Assembly: GCA_029855985.1 (NCBI GenBank)
Contig: JAGSHR010000026.1
Span: 1 to 5,261 of the forward strand
Length of the DNA: 5,261 nt
Source of the DNA: Candidatus Njordarchaeota archaeon
Lineage (GTDB): Archaea > Thermoproteota > JANJXX01 > Panguiarchaeales > Panguiarchaeaceae
Direction of reading: 5' to 3'
A model generated the notes under the pieces. It saw only the letters and a program-made list of their open reading frames with translations, was not told where the DNA came from and ran no database searches. The translations under genes were made by a program, and so were the position numbers. This document shows, one piece after another, positions 4,430 through 5,261 of the stretch. Positions within the stretch are counted from its first letter, which is position 1. Each line of letters opens with the position of its first letter.

Positions 4430-4987
4430 GTGGGTTATCTGGTGGATGCCTTAAGGGAATTTGAACAATTAAAGCAACTGGAAATAAACCTCGGAGGAAA
4501 TCAAATCAGAGATTCTGAAATTATGAATCTAGCAAGGCCTCTAGAAGTACTAAAAGCCTTAAAAAATTTAGAGCAATTGGTAATCGATCTGAGTAACAAT
4601 GACATCGAGAGTGAGGGAGCAGAAATCTTAGCCAAAGCACTAAAAGGGTTAAAAGAATTAACTAATTTGAGAGAAATACACCTGTCTTTTGGTTCTAATT
4701 GCATTGGGGATGAGGGCTCGATAAAGCTCGTTAAAGCCCTAAGGCACTTGAAAAACATGAAAAACCTGGAGGAACTAGTAATAGACCTTGGCAGCACTTG
4801 CATTGAAGATATGGGAGTAATAGGAATAGCTAAAGCCTTAAAGGAGTTAAAAAAGCCAGAAAAACTTGAACATTTAAGTATAGATCTTAGGAACAATGAT
4901 ATCGAATATGATACAAAAATTAAAGTTTACGAGATTCTAAGTGATGCACCCCATATAGAGGTATATATGGACGAAACCGATGATTAG
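4430..4987 (+). CDS. leucine-rich-repeat protein, ribonuclease-inhibitor type (C-terminal part)
   Basis: This 185-aa piece holds most of the solenoid. Four units of 33 residues line up: QLKQLEINLGGNQI (beta part, about residues 13-26), KNLEQLVIDLSNNDI (45-59), TNLREIHLSFGSNCI (78-92) and KNLEELVIDLGSTCI (111-125). Each is followed by a helix of the type xxEGxxxLxKALKxLKxL. A fifth, shorter one is EKLEHLSIDLRNNDI (144-158), and a capping strand HIEVYMDETDD ends it. The pattern LxxLxIxLxxNxI plus a full helix is the RI-like LRR class, here with two extra residues in the beta part. Such solenoids bind proteins through their concave face; there is no enzyme motif, signal peptide or membrane segment. 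The GTG start has no clear ribosome-binding site, and the LRR pattern runs upstream through 4385-4429, so the true start is probably 4169. Codons are A/G-rich (AAA, GAA, TTA), unlike the flanking genes. Confidence 0.75.
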   Translation: MGYLVDALREFEQLKQLEINLGGNQIRDSEIMNLARPLEVLKALKNLEQLVIDLSNNDIESEGAEILAKALKGLKELTNLREIHLSFGSNCIGDEGSIKLVKALRHLKNMKNLEELVIDLGSTCIEDMGVIGIAKALKELKKPEKLEHLSIDLRNNDIEYDTKIKVYEILSDAPHIEVYMDETDD

Positions 4988-5024
4988 CACGGTATAGTAA
5001 AATGATTTTTAGAGATATTATCCG

Positions 5025-5031
5025 TTTTTTT
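5025..5031 (+). terminator. oligo-T terminator of the LRR gene
   Basis: TTTTTTT follows the final TAG by 37 nt, and a shorter T-run is at 5006-5010. No strong hairpin is seen. This is the common archaeal form. Confidence 0.5.
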
Positions 5032-5080
5032 CGTCCTTTGTAAGTACTTGGCTTTAGTTGCAGTATGAGTTGTTCTTGCA

Positions 5081-5088
5081 TTATTTAA
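5081..5088 (+). promoter_or_regulatory. TATA-like box for the last gene
   Basis: TTATTTAA lies 40 nt before the GTG start at 5129. Transcription about 25 nt later would begin near 5110 and leave room for the GGGGGTG site. GATATAG at 5095-5101 is closer but would exclude the ribosome-binding site from the mRNA. Confidence 0.4.
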
Positions 5089-5115
5089 CAGTTGGATATA
5101 GGAATATTTTGTTTT

Positions 5116-5122
5116 GGGGGTG
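5116..5122 (+). promoter_or_regulatory. ribosome-binding site that decides a GTG start
   Basis: GGGGGTG is followed by TTTGGT and GTG (5129), a 6-nt spacer. It is identical in motif and spacing to the site before the TTG start of the GNAT fusion gene. The other nearby GTG codons (5127, 5133) share a frame that ends quickly in TGA (5154-5156), so they are excluded. Confidence 0.7.
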
Positions 5123-5128
5123 TTTGGT

Positions 5129-5261
5129 GTGGGTGAGTCAACTGAGAAGCTTGTGAGGAGGCTTTTGAAGTTGGCTTCTAAGGGGAAGGTTGATGTTTTG
5201 GTTAGGGAGGCTAGGGAGTATGTGGCTAGTAATCGTGGTGATGTTTGGGTTGCTTTGAAGG
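5129..5261 (+). CDS. unidentified protein, 5' fragment running off the window
   Basis: Only 44 codons are visible, without a stop. The start reads MGESTEKLVRRLLKLASKGK, followed by VDVLVREAREYVASNRGDVW. It looks like two amphipathic basic helices (about residues 5-18 and 21-35) leading into a hydrophobic stretch. There is no signal peptide or metal motif in this part. Codons are strongly biased to G and T (GTT, TTG, GGT, AGG, GGG), like the 5' half of the GNAT fusion gene. It has its own promoter and ribosome-binding site, so it probably opens a new transcription unit. I do not recognise the family from so short a piece. Confidence 0.75.
   Translation, partial: MGESTEKLVRRLLKLASKGKVDVLVREAREYVASNRGDVWVALK

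Larger units (their letters stand above)
4169..4987 (+). pseudogene. leucine-rich-repeat protein gene interrupted by an in-frame TAA
   Basis: Reading frame and repeat register continue without a shift from 4169 to 4987 (272 codons plus the final TAG) except for one TAA at 4382-4384. The codons after it translate as NFSINLELNNIGTEG, a perfectly good LRR core. Compared with the other repeats (KNLEQLVIDL, TNLREIHLSF, KNLEELVIDL), the TAA takes the place of Glu, Arg or Lys, so one base change (such as GAA or AAA to TAA) explains it. The product would be about 272 aa: an N-terminal segment (1-45) of unknown type and then seven RI-like LRR units, mostly 33 residues long. It may be a fresh pseudogene, a base-calling error, or a gene read as two peptides. 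No Shine-Dalgarno precedes the first in-frame start (GTG at 4430) after the stop, which argues against two designed genes. The two open pieces are listed separately. Confidence 0.65.

Noticed and set aside
4096..4896. Minus-strand open frames opposite the LRR gene
   Set aside because: They are Ser/Phe/Leu-rich mirror frames of the A/G-rich repeats, with no start signals.
1..5261. CRISPR array, insertion sequence or transposase
   Set aside because: No spaced direct repeats and no transposase-like protein are visible anywhere in the window.

Overview
The window looks like a piece of an archaeal chromosome. The main evidence is a tRNA-Lys(CUU) gene with a 36-nt intron framed by a canonical bulge-helix-bulge splice motif. 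TATA-like boxes upstream of genes, oligo-T tracts downstream of them, GGGGGTG/GAGGTG ribosome-binding sites and two zinc-ribbon proteins of archaeal style fit the same picture. The overall feel (TTG/GTG starts, T-ending codons) suggests a thermoproteotal or bathyarchaeial lineage, but that placement is inference.

Layout. 1-710: a promoter and a membrane-anchored zinc-ribbon protein (+). 740-970: a small cysteine-rich zinc-ribbon protein (-), convergent with the first gene. 1019-3628: a large (-) gene, upstream of the small zinc-ribbon gene and probably co-transcribed with it (48-nt gap). It encodes about 869 aa: an N-terminal GNAT acetyltransferase, then a long series of beta-sandwich segments, including two Ig-like units and a C-terminal part that resembles sugar-mutarotase-type beta-sandwiches. 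3629-3808: an A+C-rich spacer with the divergent promoters of that gene and of the tRNA. 3809-3921: the intron-containing tRNA-Lys with encoded CCA. 3922-4168: a spacer holding the tRNA's oligo-T terminator, an 8-bp hairpin and a 26-bp near-perfect palindrome with a third copy of its half-site just before the next gene. 4169-4987: a leucine-rich-repeat (LRR) gene of the ribonuclease-inhibitor type, interrupted by one in-frame TAA. 5025-5128: terminator and promoter. 5129 to the end: the first 44 codons of an unidentified (+) gene.

No metabolic pathway or defence system can be read from the genes together. The most notable points are: (1) the LRR reading frame split by a single TAA at a position where the other repeats have Glu, Lys or Arg; (2) the palindrome and extra half-site in front of it, which look like an operator; (3) the unusual GNAT/beta-sandwich fusion; (4) a strong G+T bias of the transcribed-sense strand that is highest at the 5' end of genes, continues into the non-coding leader, and fades towards the 3' end; (5) competing folds in the tRNA intron.
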